NCBI GenBank assembly: GCA_036657595.1
Contig: JAVXFZ010000019.1
Span: 1 to 43,542 of the forward strand
Direction of reading: 5' to 3'
DNA: 43,542 nt
Source: Odoribacter sp036657595
GTDB lineage: Bacteria; Bacteroidota; Bacteroidia; Bacteroidales; Marinifilaceae
Positions within the stretch are counted from its first letter, which is position 1. Each line of letters opens with the position of its first letter. Under the pieces are notes generated by a model. It saw nothing but the letters and a program-made list of their open reading frames with translations, did not search any database and had not been told where the DNA came from. Both the position numbers and the translations under genes were made by a program. Below are positions 7,564 to 16,532 of the stretch, piece by piece.

Positions 7564-10182
7564 TTATAATTCTGCCAGCTGTGCTACGATAGCGGCTATT
7601 TTTGCTTCGGCATCAGCTTGTTTTTTGCGTTCGTTGGTAATCACTTGTTCGGGGGCTCCGCTGACAAATTTTTCGTTGTTGAGTTTTTTCATCACGGAGG
7701 CGAGAAAACCACGGGTATAGGTCAGTTCTTCTTCCAGTTTGGCTTTGGCTTCAGCGGCATCGACTTTACCTACGGCGGGGATGAAGTATTCTACGGTGTC
7801 GGTGATGAAACTCCAAGCTCCTTTTACGGGTTCGTCTACGATTTCAAGGCTACAGAGGTTGCCCATTTTGCAAATGATGCTTTCAAAAGCGGCGGGGTAA
7901 CGATTGTTTCTTTTGATTTTCAGTTCCAGCGGTTCTTTGAAGGCGATGTTGTTTTGTTTACGAATGTTGCGGACGCCTACGATGATTTCTTTCACGTATT
8001 CAAAATGGTATAATAGGTCGGCATCGTAGCTTTCCGGTTGCGACATTGTTGTGATCATAATGCTTTCGCCGGCTTTCCGGTTGCGTATGCTCTGCCAAAT
8101 GTCTTCTGTGATGAAGGGCATAAAGGGGTGGAGCAATTGTAGCAATTGTTCGAATAAGTCGATGGTTTTATCGTAGGTACGACGGTCGATGGGTTGTTCG
8201 TAGCCGGGCTTGATGATTTCTAATAGCCAAGATGAAAATTCGTCACGGAATCCGGTATACACGGTCATCAGGGCTTCAGAAAGCCGGTATTGGTCGAATT
8301 GGGTGTTGAGCGTTTCGACCGTCTGGTTGAGTTTGTTTTCAAACCACGTGAGTGCTAATTGTGAATGCAGTGGTTGATCTATGTCGGCGACTTTCCAAGA
8401 GCAAACCAAGCGATAGGCATTCCAGATTTTGGTGGTAAAATTACGTCCCTGTTCCGGTAAGTTTTCGTCAAACAGTAAGTCTCCACCGGCGGGTGCGCAG
8501 AGGAGCATACCGACACGTACGCCGTCGGCACCGTATTTCTCAATTAATTCAATGGGGTCGGGGGAATTACCGAGTGATTTAGACATTTTTCGGTGTAGCT
8601 TGTCGCGTACGATACCGGTGAGGTAAACGTTTTTGAAAGGTTTCTCGTTTCGGTATTCATAGCCGGCGATGATCATCCGGGCTATCCAGAAAAAGAGAAT
8701 ATCGGGTGCCGATACTAAGTCGTTGGTGGGGTAGTAGTAGTTGATTTCTTCATTGTCGGGATGGTTGATGCCATCGAAAATGGAGATGGGCCACAGCCAC
8801 GAGGAGAACCACGTGTCTAAGCAGTCTTCGTCTTGTCGCAATTCAGCGGCAGAGATTGTTTGATGATATTTTTCACGGATGAGTTGAACGGCTTCATCGG
8901 CATTGGCGGCAACGACAAAGTCATTGCTGTGAGGGAGGTAATAGACGGGTATCTGATGTCCCCACCACAGTTGACGGCTGATGCACCAGTCTTTGACGTT
9001 TTCCATCCAATAGCGATAGGTGTTTTTGTATTTGGCGGGGGTCAGTGTCACTTGGTCGTTCATCACCGCATCGAGTGCCGGTTTGGCAAGTTCTTGCATT
9101 TTCAGGAACCACTGCATTGAGAGTTTAGGTTCGATGACGACGTTGGTGCGTTCGGAGTAGCCTACTTTGTTGTCGTAGTCTTCTATTTTGACGAGATTGC
9201 CTGCCTTTTCCAGTTCCGGAATGATTTCTTTGCGGACGTCAAATCGGTCTTTGCCAACAAAAAATTGTGCCGCCTCGCTCATTGTTCCATCGGCGTTGAA
9301 GATGTCGATGGTGGGGAGGTGGTGTTTGTAGCCGATTTCGTAGTCGTTGATGTCGTGGGCAGGAGTGATTTTGAGGGCACCGGTACCAAATTCCATATCG
9401 ACGTATGTGTCTTGGATGATAGGAATTTCACGGTTGACTAATGGGACGATGCATTTTTTACCTGCCAAATGGCTGTAACGTTGGTCTTGGGGATTGACGC
9501 ATACTGCCGAGTCGCCGAGTATGGTTTCGGGACGGGTGGTGGCGATGGTGATGTAGTTGTCTTCTCCAACGATTTTGTAGCGGAGGAAGTAGAGTTTGCT
9601 TTTTTCTTCTTTGTAGATGACTTCTTCGTCCGAGATGGCGGTTTGGGCTGCCGGGTCCCAATTGACCATTCGGATGCCTTTGTATATCAGCCCTTTGTTG
9701 TATAAGTCAATGAATACTTTGATGACACTTTCCGAACGTACGGTGTCCATTGTGAAGCTGGTACGCTCCCAATCGCAGGAGGCACCGAGGCGTTTTAGTT
9801 GTTGGAGGATGATGCCTCCGTGTTTTTCTGTCCAGTCCCAAGCGTGTTGCAGAAATTCTTCGCGCGTGAGATCGGTTTTATGGATGCCTTCGCTTTTCAG
9901 TTTGGCTACGACTTTTGCTTCCGTGGCGATAGAGGCGTGGTCTGTCCCCGGTACCCAGCAGGCATTTTTGCCTAACAGACGGGCACGACGCACTAAAGCA
10001 TCCTGTATGGTGTTGTTGAGCATGTGTCCCATGTGGAGGATGCCGGTGACGTTGGGGGGCGGGATGACGATGCAGTATGATTCTCTGCTGTGATCTACTT
10101 CTGAATGGAAGTAGTTGTTTTCCATCCAGTATTTATACCATTTTTCTTCGCTTTCTTTCGGATTGTAATTTGTCGCAATCAT
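7564..10182 (-). CDS. valS: Valyl-tRNA synthetase
   Basis: ValRS is a class I synthetase that charges tRNA-Val and edits mischarged threonine. The 872-residue product has the HIGH-type motif HMGH at 50-53 (after PPPNVTGIL). The connective-peptide editing domain includes TTRPETILGD, and the KMSKS loop is followed by LGNSPDP. An alpha-helical anticodon-binding domain and a C-terminal coiled-coil arm of about 65 residues (rich in K, E and A, as in other ValRS) complete the protein. Length is normal. It is the last gene of a minus-strand run behind the zinc-ribbon gene, separated from it by a hairpin that may uncouple the two. Confidence 0.98.
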   Translation of the reverse strand: MIATNYNPKESEEKWYKYWMENNYFHSEVDHSRESYCIVIPPPNVTGILHMGHMLNNTIQDALVRRARLLGKNACWVPGTDHASIATEAKVVAKLKSEGIHKTDLTREEFLQHAWDWTEKHGGIILQQLKRLGASCDWERTSFTMDTVRSESVIKVFIDLYNKGLIYKGIRMVNWDPAAQTAISDEEVIYKEEKSKLYFLRYKIVGEDNYITIATTRPETILGDSAVCVNPQDQRYSHLAGKKCIVPLVNREIPIIQDTYVDMEFGTGALKITPAHDINDYEIGYKHHLPTIDIFNADGTMSEAAQFFVGKDRFDVRKEIIPELEKAGNLVKIEDYDNKVGYSERTNVVIEPKLSMQWFLKMQELAKPALDAVMNDQVTLTPAKYKNTYRYWMENVKDWCISRQLWWGHQIPVYYLPHSNDFVVAANADEAVQLIREKYHQTISAAELRQDEDCLDTWFSSWLWPISIFDGINHPDNEEINYYYPTNDLVSAPDILFFWIARMIIAGYEYRNEKPFKNVYLTGIVRDKLHRKMSKSLGNSPDPIELIEKYGADGVRVGMLLCAPAGGDLLFDENLPEQGRNFTTKIWNAYRLVCSWKVADIDQPLHSQLALTWFENKLNQTVETLNTQFDQYRLSEALMTVYTGFRDEFSSWLLEIIKPGYEQPIDRRTYDKTIDLFEQLLQLLHPFMPFITEDIWQSIRNRKAGESIMITTMSQPESYDADLLYHFEYVKEIIVGVRNIRKQNNIAFKEPLELKIKRNNRYPAAFESIICKMGNLCSLEIVDEPVKGAWSFITDTVEYFIPAVGKVDAAEAKAKLEEELTYTRGFLASVMKKLNNEKFVSGAPEQVITNERKKQADAEAKIAAIVAQLAEL

Positions 10183-10206
10183 ATTGTTATAGTTGAATGA
10201 GCTAAT

Positions 10207-10235
10207 TAAAAAAAGCTGCTTTAAGCAGCTTTTAA
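10207..10235 (-). terminator. Terminator after the zinc-ribbon gene
   Basis: The 10-bp perfect stem AAAAGCTGCT / AGCAGCTTTT (10211-10220 and 10224-10233) has a 3-base loop and is flanked by A/T runs. It lies 3 bases past the stop of the zinc-ribbon gene and before the valS start on the minus strand. Confidence 0.8.
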
Positions 10236-10236
10236 A

Positions 10237-11079
10237 TTATTCCTCAGATTTTTTAGTTCTTTTCCCCTTTTTCTTCTGACCTTCCAAAGCTGTTTCGATG
10301 TCTGCCTGTTGGATGCTACCGTCATAATCACAGATGTATTTATCAATCAGGATACGACCGCAATATTCGCAGACGATGATTTTTTTCCGAGAACGGATGT
10401 CTAATTGACGCTGTGGCGGTATTTTGTTGAAGCATCCTCCGCAAGAGTCACGATCGACGGTGACAACAGCTAATCCGTTGCGGGCGTTGTCCCGAATTTT
10501 GTGGTAGGCAGAGACTAAGCGTTCTTCGATGTTTTTCGACAGTGTTTCCGATTTGTGTTCTAAGGTTTCTTCGTCTTTGTGTGTTTCGGCGATGATGTCA
10601 TCCAATTCGGCTTTCTTTGCTTCTAAATCGACTTTCTTTTCTTCGTATTGTTTGTTGGAAATTTCGAGATTTACTTCTTTATCAGTTTTGATTTTTTGTG
10701 CTTCTCTGATTTTCTTTTGCTGTAATTCGATTTCGAGTTTTTGAAATTCAACTTCTTTGCTCAGAGCGTCGTATTCGCGATTGTTCCGAACGTTTTCCAG
10801 CTGTTCGCTATATTTTTTAATCAGTTCTTCCGATTTGCTGATTTCTTGTTTTTTGGTAGATACGTTTTTTTCGGCTTCGCTGATTTCGTTTTTTAGGTTT
10901 TCCAAACGAGTTTCCAAGCCGGCAAGTTCGTCTTCTAAATCTTGCACTTCCAGCGGCAGTTCGCCTCTCAGTGTCTTGATTTTATCTATTTCGGTATCAA
11001 TGCGTTGTAATTCGTAAAGATGCTGCAATTTCTCTTCAACAGATAGTTCCTGCAGTTTTTCGTTGTTTTTTGTTGCCAT
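10237..11079 (-). CDS. Coiled-coil protein with C-terminal C4-type zinc ribbon (COG1579 family)
   Basis: Residues about 12-190 form a long antiparallel coiled coil rich in Glu and Lys. A zinc ribbon follows with Cys213-x2-Cys216 (DSCGGCFNKIPPQ) and Cys237-x2-Cys240 (CEYCGRIL). This layout is typical of the COG1579/zf-RING_7 family, which is predicted to bind nucleic acid but whose precise role is not settled. The tail is strongly basic (KKKGKRTKK), which fits nucleic-acid binding. It follows the nif3-type gene on the same strand by about 100 bases; this pairing is found in many bacteria and suggests a linked job. Confidence 0.88.
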   Translation of the reverse strand: MATKNNEKLQELSVEEKLQHLYELQRIDTEIDKIKTLRGELPLEVQDLEDELAGLETRLENLKNEISEAEKNVSTKKQEISKSEELIKKYSEQLENVRNNREYDALSKEVEFQKLEIELQQKKIREAQKIKTDKEVNLEISNKQYEEKKVDLEAKKAELDDIIAETHKDEETLEHKSETLSKNIEERLVSAYHKIRDNARNGLAVVTVDRDSCGGCFNKIPPQRQLDIRSRKKIIVCEYCGRILIDKYICDYDGSIQQADIETALEGQKKKGKRTKKSEE

Positions 11080-11178
11080 ATTCGTTAAATAACTCTAATT
11101 TATTTATTGATACATTTTCTTTGTAATCACCTTATTGTCAGTAACCGACAATAAAAACTATGTATAAAACCAATTGTT

Positions 11179-12270
11179 TTATAAGTAATTTATCGGGTTT
11201 GTTTGAACCCTCGAAAACTGAATCGCAAAGTTAGATATTTTTTTTGTAACTAACTCATAAAAAATATCTTTTGTGAACTGTTCGCTTTCATAGTGTCCGA
11301 TGTCGGCAATGATTAGCTGATTTTCGGTATTGAAAAAGTCGTGGTATTTGTAATCGCCGGTGATGTAGAGGTCTGCTTTTTGCCGGATCGCAAGCTTTGT
11401 GAGAAAGGCTCCGGAACCTCCGCATACGGCGATTTTTTGTATTTCTGTTTTGCAGATGGCGGTATGGCGGATGGTTTTGCAGTGAAAGGTTTGTTTGACT
11501 TTTTCGAGAAATGTCATTGTGTTGACGGGTGACGGAAGTTCTCCAATGATTCCGAAGCCGGTGGTAGGATTTTCGTTGTCTAAGCAAACGATGTCCCATA
11601 CCGGTTCTTCGTAAGGGTGAACGGCTTTTAAGGCTTGGATGCTTTTATTTAATAGGTAGGCGGGTAGGGTGATTTCTGTTTTTATTTCGTTTTCTGTATG
11701 TAATGTCCCGACTTTTCCTACGTAGGGGTTTGCTCCGTTTTCTGCTTTGAAGGTGCCTTGTCCGTTGTTGTTAAAGGAGCAGTGGCTGTAATGACCGATA
11801 TGTCCGGCTCCGCAATTGAATATGGCATTTCTGACTTTTTCTGCCTCGTCGATGGGGGTATAGAAGGTCAAGCAATACAGTTTTCCGTTGGGTTGTAGGA
11901 CTTGACGGTTGATAAGCCCGAGTTTATCAGCCATTCGTCCGCTGACACCGTTGGCTACACTGTCCATATTTGTGTGGGCGGAATAGAGGTTGAGGTGGTG
12001 GCGGATGGCTTTGATGAAGCAGCGTTTTATATAGTGATCCGGAATTAGGTTTTTTATGCCTTGAAGGGTTAGGGGATGATGGGAGATGATGAGGTTGTGT
12101 CCACCGGCGATGGCTTCGTCGATGACGGCTTCTGTGATGTCGGTGGTGAGCAGGATTGAGCGCACTTCGGCGTTCGGATCTCCGCAGATGAGTCCGGCAT
12201 TGTCATAGTCTTCCTGTAAACAAAGCGGAGCAAATTCTTCAATGAGTGCAGTGATGTCTTTTACCAACAT
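11179..12270 (-). CDS. Nif3-like dinuclear metal centre protein (YbgI/YqfO type)
   Basis: The product has 363 residues, the long form of the family, with a middle insert of about 130 residues that resembles a PII-like/CutA fold. Metal ligands expected for the di-metal site are His64 and His65 (ISHHPL), His99 and Asp103 (SAHTNMD), and His326 and Glu330 (GHYESE) near the C-terminus. The family forms hexameric toroids; its enzymatic role is not firmly known, although GTP cyclohydrolase or hydrolase activity has been suggested for some members. It lies between merR and the zinc-ribbon gene on the same strand. Confidence 0.92.
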   Translation of the reverse strand: MLVKDITALIEEFAPLCLQEDYDNAGLICGDPNAEVRSILLTTDITEAVIDEAIAGGHNLIISHHPLTLQGIKNLIPDHYIKRCFIKAIRHHLNLYSAHTNMDSVANGVSGRMADKLGLINRQVLQPNGKLYCLTFYTPIDEAEKVRNAIFNCGAGHIGHYSHCSFNNNGQGTFKAENGANPYVGKVGTLHTENEIKTEITLPAYLLNKSIQALKAVHPYEEPVWDIVCLDNENPTTGFGIIGELPSPVNTMTFLEKVKQTFHCKTIRHTAICKTEIQKIAVCGGSGAFLTKLAIRQKADLYITGDYKYHDFFNTENQLIIADIGHYESEQFTKDIFYELVTKKISNFAIQFSRVQTNPINYL

Positions 12271-12279
12271 AGTCGGAAT

Positions 12280-12325
12280 GTTTATTTGTTTGCTCGTTGT
12301 GTGTTGAATGAATAAACAGATAAAC
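12280..12325. repeat. Short hairpin between nif3-like gene and merR, possible repeat relative
   Basis: GTTTATTTGTTT at 12280-12291 can pair with AAACAGATAAAC at 12314-12325, with one weak position. Its AATAAACA core and the following GTGTAGG resemble the right part of the hairpin at 7419-7526. Membership in that repeat family is only tentative. Confidence 0.3.
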
Positions 12326-12342
12326 GAGTGGGTGTAGGGAAT

Positions 12343-12678
12343 CTATCCTAATTGTGTTTTAATTTGGATCAGTTCTTCTTTGATGGCTTTTAAGCGTTTT
12401 ACAATTTCAAAGTCGGTTTCGGTTTCGTTTTTGTTTTCTTGTAATTTCATTTGAGCACCTTTGAGTGTCATTCCTTTTTCTTTGACGAGGTGGTAGATCA
12501 AGTGAAAGTTGTCGATGTCGGCTTTGGTGAATTGTCGGTTGCCTTTTTTGTTTTTGTGTGGCTTTATAATATCAAATTCTTTTTCCCAAAATCGGATTAA
12601 AGAGGTGTTCACATTAAACATATTAGCTACTTCACCGATAGAATAGTATACTTTTAAAGATTGTTTCTCTTGTTCCAT
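12343..12678 (-). CDS. MerR family transcriptional regulator
   Basis: The 111-residue product has an N-terminal MerR winged helix. The helix-turn-helix YSIGEVANMFNVNTSLIRFWEKEF spans about 12-35 and the wing contains NKKGNRQFTKADI. A short coiled coil follows for dimerisation. There is no room for an effector-binding domain and no Cys ligand, so it is unlikely to be a classical metal sensor. Such small MerR proteins next to an M23 peptidase are common in Bacteroidales. It starts 2 bases after the M23 gene stop, so the two are one transcription unit. Its targets are not known. Confidence 0.88.
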   Translation of the reverse strand: MEQEKQSLKVYYSIGEVANMFNVNTSLIRFWEKEFDIIKPHKNKKGNRQFTKADIDNFHLIYHLVKEKGMTLKGAQMKLQENKNETETDFEIVKRLKAIKEELIQIKTQLG

Positions 12679-12680
12679 AG

Positions 12681-13652
12681 TTAATCCATTGTTTGTCCGT
12701 TGTTGTTAGCTTCGGTTACGAGGTGGTCGTATTCGTCGGCAGTTAAATCATTGAAATAATAATTGATAGGATCCACCGGTATTCCGTTTCTTCTTACTTC
12801 GTAGTGAATGTGCGGTCCGGTAGACATACCGGTGTTGCCCATATATCCGATGATATCACCTCGTTTTACGGTTTGTCCGTTTCTGACGTTGTAGGCACTG
12901 AGGTGGGCATATCGTGTTTTGTAATTGAAACCGTGGTTGATTTCAATGCATTTTCCGTATCCCTGTTCTATTTCGGTTGATGCTATTCTCCCGTTTCCCG
13001 TGGCATAGATGGGGGTGCCTACTGCACCTGAGAAGTCCATCCCCGCGTGTAGTTTGACGGTTTTATATATAGGATGTATGCGATAACCGAAGGAGGAGGA
13101 AAAACGGGTACTTTTTTTCTTTAGCGATACCGGAAGAATGGCCGGAATGGAGGCTAACATATCAATTTTGTTTTTTGCCAAGCTTTCGATTTCGTCGTAT
13201 GATTTGCTTTGGATGTAGATGGCTTTTGAAATTTCATCTAATTTACGGCTGGTGTTGATGATGAGATCGGAGTTGGCTAAGTTTTTGAGGGATTCGTATT
13301 TGTTTACGCCGCCTGATCCTGCCCGACGGATGGATTCATCTATGGGTTCGGATTCAAAAACAACCCGATAGATGTTGTCATCTCTGGTTTCTAAGTTTTT
13401 TAATACCTCATCCAAGCGTTCGAGCTCGTTGTTGAGTAGGTGGTATTGTGCTAAAATTTCTTCTTTTTCTCGTTTTAAGGTTTTTTCTTTTGGAGAATCT
13501 ATAATAAAGGAAACGAATAAGAAGATAACGATGCCTAAAGAGAGACTGGAAAAAAGTTTTCCTGCCCAAGACCATAATTTTTTCTTGAGAGGAGTATGTA
13601 TTTTGTCGTAAGACAGCGTCTCGGGATTGAAACGATAACCTGTTTTCGCCAT
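12681..13652 (-). CDS. M23 family peptidoglycan endopeptidase, membrane-anchored
   Basis: A zinc metallopeptidase of the LytM type that cuts peptidoglycan cross-bridges in the periplasm. An N-terminal cytoplasmic tail is followed by one membrane helix (about 35-51), a coiled coil (about 55-90), and the M23 domain at about 190-300. Zinc ligands are present: His202 and Asp206 (HAGMD), and His283 in HIHYEV, with His281 as catalytic partner. An upstream ATG at 13685 would add 11 residues, but the MAKTGYRFNPETLSYDKI start at 13652 matches the usual start of this family. This start also leaves room for the promoter at 13683-13713. It is probably an active enzyme involved in cell elongation or division. 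Confidence 0.9.
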   Translation of the reverse strand: MAKTGYRFNPETLSYDKIHTPLKKKLWSWAGKLFSSLSLGIVIFLFVSFIIDSPKEKTLKREKEEILAQYHLLNNELERLDEVLKNLETRDDNIYRVVFESEPIDESIRRAGSGGVNKYESLKNLANSDLIINTSRKLDEISKAIYIQSKSYDEIESLAKNKIDMLASIPAILPVSLKKKSTRFSSSFGYRIHPIYKTVKLHAGMDFSGAVGTPIYATGNGRIASTEIEQGYGKCIEINHGFNYKTRYAHLSAYNVRNGQTVKRGDIIGYMGNTGMSTGPHIHYEVRRNGIPVDPINYYFNDLTADEYDHLVTEANNNGQTMD

Positions 13653-13682
13653 TTTTAGATATAAAATTGAGTGTTTTCGATG

Positions 13683-13713
13683 CAAAGTTAAAGAAATAAT
13701 CTAATTTTGCAAT
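13683..13713. promoter_or_regulatory. Overlapping divergent promoters for the M23 gene (minus) and alaS (plus)
   Basis: On the minus strand, TAACTTTG (13683-13690) with ATTG 19 bases upstream (13710-13713) fits the Bacteroidota -7/-33 pattern well. On the plus strand, TAATTTTG (13702-13709) is a full -7 match, with only a weak -33. The two boxes form an imperfect palindrome, so RNA polymerase could not sit at both at once. Expression of the M23 operon and alaS may be mutually exclusive on one molecule. Confidence 0.6.
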
Positions 13714-13790
13714 TCCGATTTATGTCAGTCGTTTATAAGGTGTCATAATTTAAGAAATTTTAAACACATCAATCTATATTTTTACAGAAT

Positions 13791-16424
13791 ATGAAATCAG
13801 CAGAGATCAGACAAAAGTTTCTGGATTTTTTTGAAAGTAAGGGGCATTTGGTTGTACCCTCCGCACCGATGGTGATTAAGGATGATCCTACGTTGATGTT
13901 TACCAACGCGGGAATGAATCAGTTTAAGGATATTATTTTAGGGAATATAAGTCCCAAGCATCGGCGTTTGGCGGATTCACAGAAATGTCTTCGTGTGTCG
14001 GGGAAGCATAATGATTTGGAGGAGGTTGGTCACGATACGTATCATCATACGATGTTTGAGATGTTGGGGAATTGGTCGTTTGGAGATTATTTTAAAGAGG
14101 ATGCTATTGCTTTTGCGTGGGAGTTTTTGACCGAAGTGATGAAGTTGGATAAAAACCGATTGTATGCGACTGTTTTTGAGGGCAGTAAGGACGATGGGTT
14201 GGAGGCGGACATTGAGGCTCGGAAAATGTGGATGAATTATTTGCCGGAGGATCGGATTCTGTTCGGGAATAAAAAGGATAATTTTTGGGAAATGGGGGAT
14301 ATGGGTCCCTGTGGTCCTTGTTCGGAAATACATATCGACTTACGCTCGGAAGAGGAACGGAAGGTGAAGTCGGGACGGGATTTTGTCAATAAGGATCATC
14401 CTTTGGTGATAGAGATTTGGAATCTGGTGTTTATGCAGTATAATCGTAAGGCTGACAGTAGCTTGGAGAATCTACCGAATCATCACGTGGATACCGGTAT
14501 GGGATTTGAGCGGTTGTGTATGGCTGTGCAGGGAAAGACGTCGAATTATGATACGGATGTGTTTACACCGATTATTGATCGGATTGCCGGATTGAGTCGT
14601 TTGAAATATGGCGAATCGCACGAGGCTGATGTCGCGATGCGGGTGATTGCTGATCATTTGCGTACAATTTCGTTTGCTATTACGGATGGACAGTTGCCTT
14701 CAAATGTGAAGGCGGGGTATGTGATACGTCGAATTTTACGCCGGGCGGTGAGGTATGCTTATACTTATTTAGATCAGAAAGAGGCTTTTATGTATCGGTT
14801 GGTGCCGGTGTTGATAGAGGTGATGGGGCAGCATTATCCGGAATTAGTGGCTCAACAGGATATGATTGAGAAGGTGATCCGGGAAGAAGAAAATTCTTTC
14901 TTGCGGACACTGGATAAGGGGATTCGGTTGTTGGATAAGATTATTGAGAAAACAAAAGCGGAAGATTTTTTGACTATTCCGGGAAATGTGGCTTTTGAAT
15001 TATATGATACTTACGGTTTCCCGCTTGATTTAACCGAATTAATCCTCCGAGAACAGGGTTTGGTGGTTAATCGCCGGGAGTTTAAGGCAGCGATGGAGGC
15101 ACAGAAGGAGCGTTCCCGTTCGGCATCATCGGTGGATACGGATGATTGGATTGAGTTGATAAATGATGAGGAACAAGAATTTGTGGGGTATGATTATACG
15201 GAAGTGGAAGTGAAAATTAGCCGTTATCGGAAAGTGGTTACAAAGAATCGGAAACTTTATCATTTGGTGTTTAATATCACGCCGTTTTATGGAGAGGGAG
15301 GCGGACAGGTCGGTGATAGCGGAATGTTGATAGCCGGGAATGAGTCAATTCGGATTATTGATACAAAAAAGGAAAATGGTCTGACGATTCATTTGGTGGA
15401 GAAATTGCCGGCAGATGTGACTGAAACTTTTGTTGCAAAAGTGGATGAGCATAAGAGGGTGTTGATTGCAAATAATCACTCGGCTACGCATTTGTTGGAT
15501 TATGCTTTGCGGAAAGTTCTTGGAAAGCACGTGGAGCAGAAGGGCTCGTATGTAAGTGATGAGCATTTGCGGTTTGACTTTTCACATTTCCAAAAAGTGA
15601 CCGATGAGGAGTTGGCTGAAGTGGCTAAAATTGTCAATCGCCTGATCCGTCAGAATATATTATTGGAAGAACGCCGGAATGTCCCGATGGCAAATGCTAA
15701 GGAAATGGGCGCATTGGCTATGTTTGGAGAGAAGTATGGGGATTTGGTGAGGGTGATTAAATATGGCGAGTCGGTTGAATTGTGTGGAGGTACGCACGTG
15801 CCGGCTACCGGACAGATCGGATTTTTTAAGATTTTGTCGGAAAGCTCGGTTTCTGCCGGTGTACGCCGTATTGAAGCGATTACGGCAGATAAAGCGGAAG
15901 AATTTATAACTAATTCGTTTTCGCTTGTCCGCGAGATGGAGAAGATGTTTAAATCCAATAAGAATTTGATGGAATGTGTGAAGACTGTATTGGAGGAAAA
16001 TGACGGATTGAAGAAAGAAACAGAGAAGTTTACTAAAGAGAGTTTGCGATTGATGAAGGAGCGGCTGAAGAATCAAAAGTCGGTGTATCGGAATATAAAT
16101 ATGATCGTGACTCATTTGTCGATACCTCAAGCGCAGTTGAAAGATGTCGCTTTTCAGTTGAAAGGTGAATTTGATAAAGTGGTATTTATCGCCGGGGGTG
16201 TGTATGATGATAAACCTTATTTGTGTGTGATGATGAGCAATTGTATTGCAGAGGATTTTGGATTGAATGCGGGACAGATTGTTCGGGAAGCAGCAGCGGA
16301 AATAAAAGGAAGCGGTGGGGGACAAGCATTTTTTGCTATGGCAGGAGGTGCTGATCCGAATGGGGTGGAAAAGGCAACAGAGAGGGCAGAGAAGCTGATT
16401 ATGTATAAAATAAATGCAGATTAA
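13791..16424 (+). CDS. alaS: Alanyl-tRNA synthetase
   Basis: AlaRS charges tRNA-Ala and edits mischarged Ser/Gly. The 877-residue product has all parts: the class II catalytic core with the conserved KHNDLEEVGHDTYHHT block and MFEMLGNWSFGDYFK near residues 72-102, the tRNA-recognition helices, the editing domain zinc site HSATHLL (HxxxH) and CGGTHV (CxxxH), and the C-Ala domain with a GSGGGQ motif near the end. Length is normal. It is transcribed alone and divergently from the M23 gene. Confidence 0.98.
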   Translation: MKSAEIRQKFLDFFESKGHLVVPSAPMVIKDDPTLMFTNAGMNQFKDIILGNISPKHRRLADSQKCLRVSGKHNDLEEVGHDTYHHTMFEMLGNWSFGDYFKEDAIAFAWEFLTEVMKLDKNRLYATVFEGSKDDGLEADIEARKMWMNYLPEDRILFGNKKDNFWEMGDMGPCGPCSEIHIDLRSEEERKVKSGRDFVNKDHPLVIEIWNLVFMQYNRKADSSLENLPNHHVDTGMGFERLCMAVQGKTSNYDTDVFTPIIDRIAGLSRLKYGESHEADVAMRVIADHLRTISFAITDGQLPSNVKAGYVIRRILRRAVRYAYTYLDQKEAFMYRLVPVLIEVMGQHYPELVAQQDMIEKVIREEENSFLRTLDKGIRLLDKIIEKTKAEDFLTIPGNVAFELYDTYGFPLDLTELILREQGLVVNRREFKAAMEAQKERSRSASSVDTDDWIELINDEEQEFVGYDYTEVEVKISRYRKVVTKNRKLYHLVFNITPFYGEGGGQVGDSGMLIAGNESIRIIDTKKENGLTIHLVEKLPADVTETFVAKVDEHKRVLIANNHSATHLLDYALRKVLGKHVEQKGSYVSDEHLRFDFSHFQKVTDEELAEVAKIVNRLIRQNILLEERRNVPMANAKEMGALAMFGEKYGDLVRVIKYGESVELCGGTHVPATGQIGFFKILSESSVSAGVRRIEAITADKAEEFITNSFSLVREMEKMFKSNKNLMECVKTVLEENDGLKKETEKFTKESLRLMKERLKNQKSVYRNINMIVTHLSIPQAQLKDVAFQLKGEFDKVVFIAGGVYDDKPYLCVMMSNCIAEDFGLNAGQIVREAAAEIKGSGGGQAFFAMAGGADPNGVEKATERAEKLIMYKINAD

Positions 16425-16470
16425 TTTTTTAATATTTTTCTGTAAATGTGTATGTTTTAATATTTTTTTA

Positions 16471-16478
16471 TACTTTTG
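16471..16478 (+). promoter_or_regulatory. Candidate -7 box of the TPR lipoprotein promoter
   Basis: TACTTTTG is a full TAnnTTTG match in a very AT-rich stretch. It predicts a leader of about 48 bases to the ATG at 16533. No sharp TTTG is seen at -33. Confidence 0.4.
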
Positions 16479-16532
16479 CTTTGCTAAAATTAAAAATCAA
16501 TCCGAATATTAAGAATAAATTTGAAAGTGATT

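Noticed and set aside
7618..10093. Several plus-strand ORFs of 65-158 codons inside valS
   Set aside because: All are mirror frames of valS with Gly/Phe- or Ser-rich low-complexity translations and no domain.
11163..11183. AT-rich 8-bp hairpin over the end of the nif3-like gene
   Set aside because: The stem is almost wholly A/T and has a poor T-run, so it is not a convincing terminator.
15660..16325. Minus-strand ORF of 221 codons inside alaS
   Set aside because: It is antisense to a fully conserved gene. Its composition (many His, Ile, Phe and Leu) is that of a mirror frame, and no start signal or domain is seen.
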